The position numbers were made by a program, and so were the translations under genes. From Aurantibrevibacter litoralis (lineage in GTDB: Bacteria; Bacteroidota; Bacteroidia; Flavobacteriales; Flavobacteriaceae), in the NCBI RefSeq assembly GCF_034651555.1, contig NZ_JAYEEQ010000005.1, forward strand, positions 62,001-126,000: a DNA stretch of 64,000 nucleotides, read 5' to 3'. The notes under the pieces are model-generated. The model was not told the origin of the DNA and did not search any database. It saw only the letters and a program-made list of their open reading frames with translations. How positions within the stretch are numbered: position 1 is the first letter of the stretch; every line of letters starts with the position of its first letter. This document shows positions 45,266-54,442 of this stretch, piece by piece.

Positions 45266-46267
45266 TTAGGGTACTTCAATCTCGTTAATGATTTTGTTGA
45301 TAATGTCCACAGAGCTTACATTTTCGGCTTCTGCTTCGTATGTAATTCCTATTCTGTGGCGCAAGACATCGTACACCACGGCACGCACATCTTCGGGAAT
45401 TACATAGCCCCGCCGCTTAATAAACGCATAGCATTTAGCAGCATTGGCTAAATTGATGCTTCCTCGGGGCGAAGCACCAAAACTAATTAGAGGTTTTAAA
45501 CTTTCCAGCTTATATTTTTCGGGATATCTGGTGGCGAAAATGATATCCAATATATATTTTTCTATTTTTTCATCCATATATACTTCGCGCACTGTTTTTT
45601 GGGCGCTAAGTATTTGTTTTGTGGTAATTACAGGTTTTACCTCTGCATATTCCCCCTTTAAATTTTGCCGGATGATATGCTGTTCCTCGTTCATTTTTGG
45701 ATAATCTATAACCGTTTTCAACATAAAACGATCCACCTGTGCCTCAGGTAACGGATATGTACCTTCTTGTTCTACAGGGTTTTGAGTGGCCATTACCAAA
45801 AAAGGCTTGTCTAAAATAAACGTTTGATCGCCAATAGTAACCTGCTTTTCTTGCATGGCTTCTAAGAGTGCCGATTGCACTTTGGCCGGCGCTCTGTTAA
45901 TCTCATCCGCCAAAACAAAATTGGCAAAAATGGGGCCCTTTTTAATAGAGAAATCATTCTCTTTCATATTGTAAATCATGGTACCGACCACATCGGCAGG
46001 CAACAAATCCGGTGTAAATTGAATCCTGCTAAAACTGCCTTTAACGGCTTTAGCAAGGGTGTTAATTGCCAATGTTTTTGCCAGTCCGGGTACCCCTTCA
46101 AGCAAAATATGGCCTTGACCCAAAAGACCGATCAGCAAGCGCTCTACCATGTGTTTTTGGCCTATAATGACCTTGGACATCTCCGGGATAAGCAAATCTA
46201 TAAAAGCACTTTCCTGAGAAATTTTCTCGTTTACTGCACTAATATCGACTGTAGTATTTTCTTCCAT
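45266..46267 (-). CDS. MoxR-family AAA+ ATPase
   Basis: 333 aa, cytoplasmic. Walker A GVPGLAKT (LLEGVPGLAKTLAIN), Walker B VLADEINRAPAKVQ, sensor 1 ATQNPVEQEG and the MoxR-specific TYPLPEAQVDRF are all present. First gene of the moxR-DUF58-BatD-like-BatA-B-C-D-E cluster; it probably remodels or delivers cofactors to the VWA proteins. It has a textbook promoter immediately upstream. Confidence 0.95.
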   Translation of the reverse strand: MEENTTVDISAVNEKISQESAFIDLLIPEMSKVIIGQKHMVERLLIGLLGQGHILLEGVPGLAKTLAINTLAKAVKGSFSRIQFTPDLLPADVVGTMIYNMKENDFSIKKGPIFANFVLADEINRAPAKVQSALLEAMQEKQVTIGDQTFILDKPFLVMATQNPVEQEGTYPLPEAQVDRFMLKTVIDYPKMNEEQHIIRQNLKGEYAEVKPVITTKQILSAQKTVREVYMDEKIEKYILDIIFATRYPEKYKLESLKPLISFGASPRGSINLANAAKCYAFIKRRGYVIPEDVRAVVYDVLRHRIGITYEAEAENVSSVDIINKIINEIEVP

Positions 46268-46288
46268 AGTAAAACTCTATTTTGCGCA

Positions 46289-46319
46289 CAAACGTACACG
46301 TTTTTAAAATGCATCGCAA
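46289..46319 (-). promoter_or_regulatory. Promoter of the moxR-bat operon
   Basis: On the minus strand TTG (plus 46317-46319) is followed 20 bp later by TACGTTTG (plus 46289-46296), an exact TANNTTTG. The ATG is 22 bp further on. This is the best two-element Bacteroidota promoter in the window. Confidence 0.65.
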
Positions 46320-46416
46320 ATTCAAAATTTATTTACGTATTGCTTGTTAACAATTGGTTAAAAAATACCTTGAAGCCTAAGTTTTATGAAGGATTTAAGG
46401 GATTAATTTTTAATTT

Positions 46417-46599
46417 CACCAAAGTAAACCTAATCCTTAGACATTACTTCAAAAAGACTAAAGAATTGCAGTAACTTCTGAGGATGCGATTTTTGTTTTT
46501 GTAGATTTGAAAGTGGATTCCCTGTTTTTTAAAGATTCCATTACCGCATATTACTTTGGTCTACATAGAATAACAGCTGGTACTATGACACCAAAGTGA
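46417..46599. repeat. Three copies of an ACCAAAGT-centred 11-mer
   Basis: CACCAAAGTAA at 46417-46427, its inverse TTACTTTGGTC at 46551-46561 and CACCAAAGTGA at 46589-46599. The last two form an 8-bp perfect inverted repeat with a 29-bp spacer. All lie upstream of the SDR gene, so they may be binding sites for one regulator. Confidence 0.45.
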
Positions 46600-46710
46600 G
46601 GGATCTAATGAGCCCTCTGTAGGTATGTAAAATGGTATAAAGAACCCATTCCCAAGTCGTGGGATCGCGATGATATAAACAAAGCCTTTTATTGGCTTAC
46701 AATTTTTAGG

Positions 46711-47496
46711 TTGATGAAAACGTACAAAAACGAGCCACAGGAAACTCCCATAGCACTCATAACCGGTGCTACCAGCGGTATAGGATTAGCCACTGCACGC
46801 CTCTTTGCGCAACATGCCGTTCCTTTGGTTCTTTGTGGCAGAAGAAAAGACCGATTAGCACTTTTGGAAAAGGAACTTGGCCAACAAACCCAAGTACTTA
46901 CCTTGCATTTTGATGTTCGGGACAAAGAAAGTGTTTTTAAAGCCATCGATTCCTTACCACTTAATTTTTCCGCTGTTTCTATTTTAATTAATAATGCCGG
47001 AAATGCCCATGGATTAGATCCTATTCAGGAAGGAAGTACCGACGACTGGGACGCCATGATTGATATTAATGTGAAAGGACTGCTTTATGTAACCAAAGCT
47101 ATTCTTCCCAAAATGATAGCAAATACATCCGGACATATTATCAACATAGGATCTACAGCAGGGAAGGAAGTTTACCCTAAAGGAAATGTGTACTGTGCCA
47201 GCAAACATGCCGTAGATGCCATTACCAAAGGGTTACAGCTAGATCTTAACTCGCATGGCATACGCGTAGGTGCCATAAATCCCGGATTGGTGGCAACAGA
47301 ATTCAGCAATGTACGCTTTAAAGGAGATACCGAACGCGCCGATAACGTATACAAAGGCTTTATGCCTTTACAAGCAGAAGATATTGCAGACATCATCTAT
47401 TTTGTGGTAACCAGACCCGCCCACGTAAATATCGCTGATCTCGTTGTGATGCCTACGGCACAGGCTAATAGTGTTACAGTGAATAAAAAATTATGA
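46711..47496 (+). CDS. Short-chain dehydrogenase/reductase
   Basis: Classical SDR, 261 aa. Cofactor loop ITGATSGIGLATA (TGxxxGxG), NNAG in ILINNAGNAHG, catalytic Ser in INIGSTAGK and YCASK for the Tyr-x-x-x-Lys pair. The acidic/basic residues after strand 2 (CGRRKDR) suggest NADP preference. It resembles the YdfG type that acts on serine or 3-hydroxy acids. It overlaps the following gene by 4 bp (ATGA). Confidence 0.93.
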   Translation: MMKTYKNEPQETPIALITGATSGIGLATARLFAQHAVPLVLCGRRKDRLALLEKELGQQTQVLTLHFDVRDKESVFKAIDSLPLNFSAVSILINNAGNAHGLDPIQEGSTDDWDAMIDINVKGLLYVTKAILPKMIANTSGHIINIGSTAGKEVYPKGNVYCASKHAVDAITKGLQLDLNSHGIRVGAINPGLVATEFSNVRFKGDTERADNVYKGFMPLQAEDIADIIYFVVTRPAHVNIADLVVMPTAQANSVTVNKKL

Positions 47497-48629
47497 TTAA
47501 CAAGCGGCTTCTCGTAAAAAATTTGCTGGCGCATAACGATGAAAATAGCTTTTACGACAAGAAAAGACAACTCGATATTGGCCAACGAGAGGGTAAAGCC
47601 AAATTTTTAAAGCATGTATGTGCCTTGGCCAATAGCAATCCCGAAAACAATTCCTTTATCGTCATTGGCGTAGAAGATATCGATAATAGCATCGTAGGCG
47701 TCGACTTTTTTGACGACAGCAAAATACAAAATTTGGTGAATGCCTATTTAGACAATCCGCCGCTTATTTCATACGAAAATATTCCGTTTCCTCATTTGCC
47801 CGAAGGAAAAGTTGTGGGTCTGGTAACCATAAAATCTACAGGAAAAGTCTGTGCCTTGCGCAAAAATATATGGAAATATTACGGTGGTGCCGTATTTTTT
47901 AGAGAGGGCAGCATTAGCCTTCCTAAAGCCTACGGGATTTCTCTAAAAGACCATAACTCGGAGACTGTTGCAACTATTGAACTTCATGCAAAAAACAATA
48001 TTGAACTCACCCTAGACGGTGTGCTTGATTTTATCAATCACCGACATAAAGATTTGGTAAGTCATTATAAAGTTTTTAAAGAGCAATTTGTACTCTGTTG
48101 GGCTGGCCATCAGAAAAAAGTTAAAAATGAAACCTACTACTCCAGAGTAGATATCGAACTTATTAACGAACAAGTAAAGCTTTTTTATTCTGCTTTGGAT
48201 GAAATAACGGTTACGTATGACAATACTACCTTTACCACGGTAGAATATGTGCAATTAGGATTAGGATCGCAACAAAAGTACTATCCCTTAGAAAAAGTAA
48301 GCATTACATTTTTAGATAATGGAACCTATCAGATTCATAGCGATCTTCTTTTTGAGCCCCCGCAGTATGACAAAAAAACACTACGGCATATTTTAAATTC
48401 CAATCTGAGTTTACTTCAAAAAATAGAAAAAAACATCCCTTTAAATCCTATGGAAATACGCGATTTGGAACAACTTCCAGATACCTATTTAATCTGTTAT
48501 TTAAACGGTTTCGAGGAAGCTAAAGAAGCAATGGAACAGGCTAGATCTGTTCTTAAAAATTATGATTTCCTAAGATATCAATCATTAAAAGAAGCCCTGC
48601 GTATTCTGCGTAAAGTGAAATACAATTAA
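47493..48629 (+). CDS. AlbA_2 (Schlafen-type) domain protein
   Basis: 378 aa. The N-terminal AlbA_2 domain (residues about 10-150) has the acidic motif in FYDKKRQL, ANSNPENNSFIVIGVED and IPFPHLPEGKVVGLVTI; related domains bind DNA or RNA, and some have been annotated as ATP-binding. The C-terminal two-thirds is unfamiliar, with helical runs near the end. It overlaps the SDR gene by 4 bp. Its last codons share TTAA with the convergent amylosucrase gene. Confidence 0.75.
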   Translation: MINKRLLVKNLLAHNDENSFYDKKRQLDIGQREGKAKFLKHVCALANSNPENNSFIVIGVEDIDNSIVGVDFFDDSKIQNLVNAYLDNPPLISYENIPFPHLPEGKVVGLVTIKSTGKVCALRKNIWKYYGGAVFFREGSISLPKAYGISLKDHNSETVATIELHAKNNIELTLDGVLDFINHRHKDLVSHYKVFKEQFVLCWAGHQKKVKNETYYSRVDIELINEQVKLFYSALDEITVTYDNTTFTTVEYVQLGLGSQQKYYPLEKVSITFLDNGTYQIHSDLLFEPPQYDKKTLRHILNSNLSLLQKIEKNIPLNPMEIRDLEQLPDTYLICYLNGFEEAKEAMEQARSVLKNYDFLRYQSLKEALRILRKVKYN

Positions 48630-50566
48630 TATTCTTGGAGCCACATACTCTGATAAGGAAGCAACGAAATATAAGGCGTACTTATCCCAATTTTGCGATC
48701 CGAAACAAGATCTTTAAGATTTTCGGCATGAGCAAATTCGCTGTGTGCCAACCAGAATAAAGCCACCTTCTGAGCTGCTTCATCTAAATTACAAAGTACC
48801 AAAATGCCCTTTCCTTTAGCACCGGTTCGTTCATAAACCAACACGTGCGGATTGGGAATGTGGTGTATGGTAAGGTTGCCTTGGTCGGCAAATACAACAA
48901 GCCTTTTTCGTACTGTAATTAATGTTTGAAGTCGGTAAAAAATTTCCGAACGGTACGACGGTTTCTCTTCCAATTCGGCCACCGCTTTCCAATCCTGAAA
49001 AGGTCTGTTCACCCATCGGCTATCGCCTCTTTTAGTAGCATCCTTTAAAAAAGAATAGTCATTAAGGGTACCTATTTCATCTCCCGCATAAATAAGCGGA
49101 ATACCTCCAAAAGAAAAAATAATACTGTGCAAAAGAACAATTTTATCGATTGCTTTTTGAATCTCCTTAGAATTTCGTTCTTCCAATGCCCTTTCTAAGC
49201 CCAATAAGGATGCCGCACTGCCCGTAATGCGACCATCTCCATTCCTTGGGTTGTACATAAAAATAAGTCCCTTAGATGGCGACCAAGACAGCCCTTGGCA
49301 ATAATAATCCAGCAGAAATCGGCGATGCATAGACGCATTCCAGCCAATTTCATAAATAAAACGATCCTCAAATCCGAGACCGATATCGTCGTGGCAACGG
49401 ATGTAATTGATCCAGGTGCCTTCTTTTGGCTTTTCGGGTAAGGCACCTAAACTCTTGGTAAGCAGTAGCGTCTTTTTAGTGGCTATAGCATCCCAAAGAA
49501 GTGCCATGAGTGTAGCATTATAGGCTACCTCGCATTCGTTACCTTTCCTTTGGTCTTCCCCGAAATATTTAATGATTTCCGGCGGCGATACAATAGCCTC
49601 AGCCAAAAAAATAGTGCCGGGAGCTACCACTTGCAAGCACATCCTAAACAAGGATACCAATGTATGAGCCTCCTGAAGATTTTGGGATTGGGTTCCCAAT
49701 TTTTTCCATAAAAACGCCAGCGCATCTAGCCGTACCACATCTACCCCCGTATTTACCAATTTCATAAGGTTACCCAACATTTCGAGAAAAACCTCCGGAT
49801 TGGTATAATTTAGATCCCATTGATAGCGATTAAATACCGTCATCACCCAACGCTCCATTTTCTGATTAAAGGTAAAATTTCCGGGAGCAGATTCCGGAAA
49901 AATTTCCGGAAGCGATTTTTCAAATTCATCGGGAACCAATCTGTCAGGATACGTGTAATAGTAAGCTTGGTATTTTTTATCGCCCTGCATCGCTTTTTTT
50001 GCCCACGGATATTCGTCAGAAGTGTGATTTACGACAAAGTCGAGCATTAAAAACATTTTTTTTGCCCGCATTCGTTGGGTAAGCGCCAACAGGTCTTCCT
50101 TGGTGCCAAAACGAGGATCTACTTCGTGGTAACTGTTTACTGCATAACCGCCATCATTTTCGCCTCTAGGTCTCGGTGTAATGGGCATAAGGTGTACAAA
50201 GTTTACGCCCAACTTTTCCCAGTACGAAAGTTTTTCGGAAAGCCCCTTTAAATTTTTACTAAAGCGATCTACATAGAGCTGTGTACCCACCAATTGTTCG
50301 GATTGGTACCAGTTTCCCGCTTTAATTCTTTCGATATCCTGTAGTTGTAATTCCTGAGATCGTTCCCGAAAAAGACGTGGTAAAACAACCCATAGTTTTT
50401 GAAAAGATGCGGTATGCGCCTCTTCGGGATATAACCTAAAAAAAAGATCTTTTATCAGCGTTACATTGGTTGCTAACCGAAGCTCGAATAGCTTTTGAAG
50501 GTTTTTTGCGCCGTCCTTTTTTTCGACTCCGGCAGCCATTAACCGGTGCAATTCTGCTTGGTTCAT
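48626..50566 (-). CDS. Amylosucrase (GH13_4)
   Basis: Uses sucrose to extend an alpha-glucan and frees fructose, 646 aa, matching the length of Neisseria amylosucrase. GH13 residues: nucleophile Asp281 in GVDVVRLDALAFL, acid/base Glu323 in FLAEAIV, third acid Asp393 in RCHDDIG, with His392. The known enzyme has Asp286, Glu328 and Asp393, so the spacing agrees closely. No signal peptide, so cytoplasmic. The fructokinase gene is 4 bp upstream on the same strand. Amylosucrase fits better than sucrose phosphorylase, which is about 480-500 aa. Confidence 0.85.
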   Translation of the reverse strand: MNQAELHRLMAAGVEKKDGAKNLQKLFELRLATNVTLIKDLFFRLYPEEAHTASFQKLWVVLPRLFRERSQELQLQDIERIKAGNWYQSEQLVGTQLYVDRFSKNLKGLSEKLSYWEKLGVNFVHLMPITPRPRGENDGGYAVNSYHEVDPRFGTKEDLLALTQRMRAKKMFLMLDFVVNHTSDEYPWAKKAMQGDKKYQAYYYTYPDRLVPDEFEKSLPEIFPESAPGNFTFNQKMERWVMTVFNRYQWDLNYTNPEVFLEMLGNLMKLVNTGVDVVRLDALAFLWKKLGTQSQNLQEAHTLVSLFRMCLQVVAPGTIFLAEAIVSPPEIIKYFGEDQRKGNECEVAYNATLMALLWDAIATKKTLLLTKSLGALPEKPKEGTWINYIRCHDDIGLGFEDRFIYEIGWNASMHRRFLLDYYCQGLSWSPSKGLIFMYNPRNGDGRITGSAASLLGLERALEERNSKEIQKAIDKIVLLHSIIFSFGGIPLIYAGDEIGTLNDYSFLKDATKRGDSRWVNRPFQDWKAVAELEEKPSYRSEIFYRLQTLITVRKRLVVFADQGNLTIHHIPNPHVLVYERTGAKGKGILVLCNLDEAAQKVALFWLAHSEFAHAENLKDLVSDRKIGISTPYISLLPYQSMWLQEY

Positions 50567-50570
50567 AAAA

Positions 50571-51512
50571 TTAATCGAGTTGATGTTGGAAAGGTAATGC
50601 TTCTATGGCGCCATATTTTGTGGTTGTAATAGCCCCTGCTTTATTTGCCCTTTCCACCATTTGAAGCAACAATTTGGTGTCTGTAACTATAGCATGCGGG
50701 TCATTTAGCGTTGCTATTTGCTGTAAAAGACAGCCAATGAATGCATCTCCGGCTCCGGTGGTATCTACCGGCGACACCTTAATACTTCGAATGGTTTCCT
50801 TGACTGTTGCAGTACTCACCAAAGTACCATCTTTACCCAAGGTGATGGCAATTATTTTTACACCCATTTCGTGCAATACGCTACAGGCATTATCTAGATT
50901 TGAAGTTCCCGATAAAAGCAATGCTTCTTCCAAGCTAAACTTACAGAGCTGCGATTTTTCAATATACGATGTGCATTTCATAATAAACATGGCTTCGTTG
51001 CCCTTCCAAAGATCGCCTCTAAAGTTGGGATCAAAACTTACAAATGCATCTTGCGCTAGGGCATCAAAATAATAGTGCTTATAGGTGTCTTCCAAGTTAC
51101 CTCCTAACAAGGCCGTTGCGGCACCAAGGTGCACCATATTGCCCTTAAAGTCATTTTTTAGTTGGGTATCGTATTTCAGTTCCTTATCCGCGCCCCTGCT
51201 AAATACAAAGTCCCTTTCACCATCTTCGGATAAAGAAACGAAAGCCAAGGTAGTAAACGTTTTGGAGCGCTCCGCCCTACGAACATCAACCCCGGCATCC
51301 TGTAACACCTGCAACAAGAAGGTGCCAAACGGATCTACGCCCACACAGCCCACAAAAGCACTGTTTCCGCCCAGTTTTGCAATAGCGCAAGCTACATTCG
51401 CCGGTGCACCACCCGCTTTTTTAGTAAATACGGTAGCTTTGGAAAGATCACTGCCCTGCTTTTCGGCTACAAAATCGATCAATAATTCGCCTATGCAAAA
51501 TACTTTTTTCAT
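50571..51512 (-). CDS. Fructokinase (PfkB family)
   Basis: 313 aa. PfkB signatures GGAPANVACAIAKLGG near the N-terminus and DTTGAGDAFIGCL at the C-terminus with the catalytic Asp. The ID-F-EKQG start and SRGADKEL are common in fructokinases. Its gene is 4 bp ahead of an amylosucrase gene, and the product of that enzyme is fructose, which supports the substrate call. 2-keto-3-deoxygluconate would be the alternative. Confidence 0.85.
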   Translation of the reverse strand: MKKVFCIGELLIDFVAEKQGSDLSKATVFTKKAGGAPANVACAIAKLGGNSAFVGCVGVDPFGTFLLQVLQDAGVDVRRAERSKTFTTLAFVSLSEDGERDFVFSRGADKELKYDTQLKNDFKGNMVHLGAATALLGGNLEDTYKHYYFDALAQDAFVSFDPNFRGDLWKGNEAMFIMKCTSYIEKSQLCKFSLEEALLLSGTSNLDNACSVLHEMGVKIIAITLGKDGTLVSTATVKETIRSIKVSPVDTTGAGDAFIGCLLQQIATLNDPHAIVTDTKLLLQMVERANKAGAITTTKYGAIEALPFQHQLD

Positions 51513-51735
51513 GTGGGGTTTGCTTATGTTCGATAAAGTAAAAGGAAATACTAGGGTTTTCCAAAAAAACGAACCAATTTATTATGAAATAAAGAATGTT
51601 GAGGCCGGTAATGAATGATGTACTTGGCTTTAATGAAGGCTATTTATTTGAATGTCTCCTACATACCATGTCCTTTGTCCTATAAAATCAATTCCATCTT
51701 TGGTCAATTCCAATAAGAATTCCGATTTTTGTCCC

Positions 51736-52461
51736 ATGCGAACATTGGTCATAGGTGATATACATTCCGGATTAAAAGCTTTAGAGCAGGTTTTTGAACG
51801 CTCTCATGTAAACAAAGACGATCATCTTATTTTTTTGGGAGATTATGTAGACGGTTGGAGCCATGCCGTAGAAACGATCGACTTTCTTATTGCCTTAAAA
51901 GCGGACTATAAGTGCATTTTTTTAAGAGGAAACCACGATGAATTATGTCATGATTGGTTAGCCTTGGGAAATGATAATCCTCTTTGGCACAAACACGGAG
52001 GTTTGGCCACAATAGCTTCCTACAAAAGAACAAATGGTGCTACGAGAAAAAAGCATATATCATTCTTTCAGGAGTTAAAAAATTATTATTTAGACCCACA
52101 AAACCGTTTATTTGTCCATGCCGGATTTACTAATTTAAACGGGGTACATTTAGAGCACGACGCCAAGACCTTTTATTGGGATAGAACATTGTGGGAAATG
52201 GCCTTATCACTAGACCCCAATTTAACTCCGGAAGACCCCTTTTATCCAAAACGCCTTACACATTATCGTGAAATCTACATTGGGCATACTCCGGTAACAC
52301 GGATTGGACGTAGCGTACCACATCAATCGGCGCAAATATGGAATATAGATACGGGTGCTGCATTTAAAGGCCCTTTGTCTATGTTAGACATCCATAGCAA
52401 GCAACTGTGGCAAAGTGATCCGGTACACCTTCTATATCCAAATGAGAACGGAAGAAACTAA
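51736..52461 (+). CDS. Metallophosphoesterase (serine/threonine phosphatase-like)
   Basis: I chose the ATG at 51736 (MRTLVIGDIHSG, 241 aa); the longer frame from 51652 lacks family similarity. The metal-binding motifs are in order: GDIHSGLKALEQ (GDxH), LGDYVDGWSH (GDxxD), RGNHDEL (GNHD), then FVHAGF and IGHTPVTR for the two later His ligands. This is the layout of PrpA/bacterial PPP-type phosphatases or symmetric Ap4A hydrolases; the substrate is open. Confidence 0.85.
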   Translation: MRTLVIGDIHSGLKALEQVFERSHVNKDDHLIFLGDYVDGWSHAVETIDFLIALKADYKCIFLRGNHDELCHDWLALGNDNPLWHKHGGLATIASYKRTNGATRKKHISFFQELKNYYLDPQNRLFVHAGFTNLNGVHLEHDAKTFYWDRTLWEMALSLDPNLTPEDPFYPKRLTHYREIYIGHTPVTRIGRSVPHQSAQIWNIDTGAAFKGPLSMLDIHSKQLWQSDPVHLLYPNENGRN

Positions 52462-52524
52462 AATTAACGCATATTTAGCTGCCATTTTAAATATAATTAG
52501 GGATATTTGTTAAAAATTGAAATT

Positions 52525-53520
52525 ATGTCTTCTAAAAACGTACGAATAGAAGTGATGAAAGCCATTGAAGGCAAGGTAGACGGATTTATAAACAGTTTCC
52601 TTATCCCCATAGAAGATATTTGGCAGCCTACAGATTTTCTGCCAGATTCTCAGCACGATGGTTTTTTTGATGCGGTACACCAACTGCGCGAAGAGGCCAA
52701 AGAATTAGGATACGATTTTTGGGTTACCATGGTGGCCGATACCATTACCGAAGAAGCACTGCCTACTTATGAATCTTGGTTGATGGATGTAGAGGGTATA
52801 GACCAACATGGCGAGAATAAAAATGGTTGGTCTAAATGGGTTCGACACTGGACTGCTGAGGAAAACAGACATGGCGATGTGCTTAACAAGTATCTATATT
52901 TGGCCGGTCGGGTAAACATGAAAGAAATGGAGATAACCACTCAGCATTTAATAGCCGATGGTTTTGATATTGGAACCGACCGAGATCCTTACAAAAATTT
53001 TGTGTATACCTCTTTTCAAGAATTGGCCACTAACATCTCGCACAAACGTGTGGGTCAAATGGCTAAAAAGAAAGGAAACGTATTATTGGGAAAGATGTGT
53101 ACTATCATTGCGGGCGATGAAATGCGCCACCATTTAGCATATAGGGAGTTTGTAAAAACTATCTTTGAGCACGATCCCAGTCAGATGATGCTGGCCTTTG
53201 CCGATATGATGAAGAAAAAAATCGTAATGCCGGCCCATTTTTTGAGAGAATCTGGCGGGAGTATCGGTGCCGCCTTTGAAACGTTTTCCAATTGTGCCCA
53301 AAGATTAGGAGTATACACCGCTCAGGATTACATCGAAATCTTAAAAAAACTAAATGCCTATTGGGAGGTAGCCACGATACGAAGTTTAACGGATGATGCC
53401 GAAAAGGCTAGAGACTATTTAATGAAACTACCCGATCGTTTAGAACGCATTGCAGAACGTATGAAATTTCCAGAAGATCAATACCAATTTAAATGGGTAG
53501 CGGCTAACGGTACATTATAA
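52525..53520 (+). CDS. Acyl-ACP desaturase
   Basis: Soluble di-iron fatty acyl-ACP desaturase, 331 aa from the ATG at 52525 (the frame opens at TTG 52507). The two iron-binding ExxH motifs are seen in EENRHGDVLNKYL and GDEMRHHLAYREF. Upstream Glu ligand is in DTITEEALPTYE. It makes unsaturated fatty acids on ACP and probably pairs with ferredoxin. Single gene followed by a strong terminator. Confidence 0.93.
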   Translation: MSSKNVRIEVMKAIEGKVDGFINSFLIPIEDIWQPTDFLPDSQHDGFFDAVHQLREEAKELGYDFWVTMVADTITEEALPTYESWLMDVEGIDQHGENKNGWSKWVRHWTAEENRHGDVLNKYLYLAGRVNMKEMEITTQHLIADGFDIGTDRDPYKNFVYTSFQELATNISHKRVGQMAKKKGNVLLGKMCTIIAGDEMRHHLAYREFVKTIFEHDPSQMMLAFADMMKKKIVMPAHFLRESGGSIGAAFETFSNCAQRLGVYTAQDYIEILKKLNAYWEVATIRSLTDDAEKARDYLMKLPDRLERIAERMKFPEDQYQFKWVAANGTL

Positions 53521-53523
53521 ATA

Positions 53524-53548
53524 AAATCCGGTTAAAACCGGATTTTTT
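53524..53548 (+). terminator. Intrinsic terminator of the desaturase gene
   Basis: Ten-bp stem AAATCCGGTT/AACCGGATTT (53524-53533 and 53536-53545) with six T to 53548. Starts 4 bp after the stop codon; may also serve the convergent gene. Confidence 0.85.
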
Positions 53549-53551
53549 ATC

Positions 53552-54088
53552 TTAATACTTGCCGTGCTTATGCGCTTCTTGCCATTGGGCAAGGGCTTTC
53601 CACTTCCCTTCTGCACACATTTTGGCCTGCATAGGCCATGACGCCGGATCGTGAATTTTAAAGCGGGCACCAGCCGCATCTAATATTTCCTGACACTGGT
53701 TTACCTGAACATCGGATAATTCCTTCCAAGTTTGTATTCCGGAAGCGTGAAAAAGCTGTTCTATTTTTGGCCCTATACCTTCAATCACCTTTAAATCGTT
53801 CTGTTTTACCTTTCTCCCAAGCAACGAACTAGCCGCTTTTGCATTGTAGACCGGTTCGGGTATCTTTTTTATAACCGAAGTATCTACTGCTTGTATCTTC
53901 TTTTGTTGCTGACACTCATTTAAATCGATGCGCAACTGCGCATTTTCATTTTGTAAGGCTTCCCACTGCGATGCATCAAAGGGAAGCACTGCAGATTTCC
54001 TTCCTAAAAAATAACCTACAACACCAAAAGCAATCCCCAATAGCAGTAGTAAAATCCATTCTCCGATCACTAAATGTTCAAAATTCAT
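53552..54088 (-). CDS. Membrane-anchored helix-hairpin-helix protein
   Basis: 178 aa. One N-terminal membrane anchor (EWILLLLLGIAFGVVGYFLG, residues 10-30), a helical stretch with EALQNENAQLRIDLNECQQQ, and a C-terminal HhH-like domain with VIEGIGPKIEQLFHASGIQTW and QCQEILDAAGARFKIHDP. Proteins with this short domain are common in Bacteroidota as uncharacterised; a DNA-binding or ribosome-linked role has been suggested for related domains but is not shown here. The preceding terminator is shared with the desaturase. Confidence 0.65.
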   Translation of the reverse strand: MNFEHLVIGEWILLLLLGIAFGVVGYFLGRKSAVLPFDASQWEALQNENAQLRIDLNECQQQKKIQAVDTSVIKKIPEPVYNAKAASSLLGRKVKQNDLKVIEGIGPKIEQLFHASGIQTWKELSDVQVNQCQEILDAAGARFKIHDPASWPMQAKMCAEGKWKALAQWQEAHKHGKY

Positions 54089-54406
54089 ACTATCTGTTGG
54101 TTTAGGTTGATGACATTGTTAGTATTTTATATTTCGGAGTACGCATCTCCTGTATGCGTAAGCGCCCTAAAGAAACATCTCTTTCCTTACGTACTAAAAA
54201 GTACACCTCTTTCTGTTATGATTGACGATTATAAATATATCAAAAAAAACCGAAACTCTATTGATCCTAAGAGGATTAAAAACAATGTAGCTATGGAGAT
54301 ATTAAAAAATACGTTTTGTAAAAAAAACCGTAAAAGAGGTCAGTTATACAGTATCTCGTACCACTTACATATATTAAAATGAAGCTGCACCAAAATAGTA
54401 TTACCA

Positions 54407-54436
54407 TTGTATGGTCTACTCTAAAAAATACTGTTT
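54407..54436 (+). promoter_or_regulatory. Candidate promoter of an orphan transcript
   Basis: TTG (54407-54409) then 19 bp then TACTGTTT (54429-54436), 4 of 6 fixed positions of TANNTTTG. Listed because a strong terminator follows about 100 bp downstream with no gene between. Confidence 0.3.
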
Positions 54437-54442
54437 CTCCCG

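Larger units (their letters stand above)
46268..46710. other. 443-bp divergent intergenic region between moxR and the SDR gene
   Basis: It holds the moxR promoter at one end and three copies of an 11-mer on the SDR side (listed separately). No gene or RNA was seen. Confidence 0.5.

Noticed and set aside
45875..46474. 199-aa plus-strand frame across moxR and its upstream region
   Set aside because: Antisense of moxR with its extension into the moxR promoter region; Cys- and Phe-rich composition is not gene-like.
54074..54382. 102-aa plus-strand frame next to the HhH gene
   Set aside because: Overlaps the start of the HhH gene and has no domain, promoter or signal feature.
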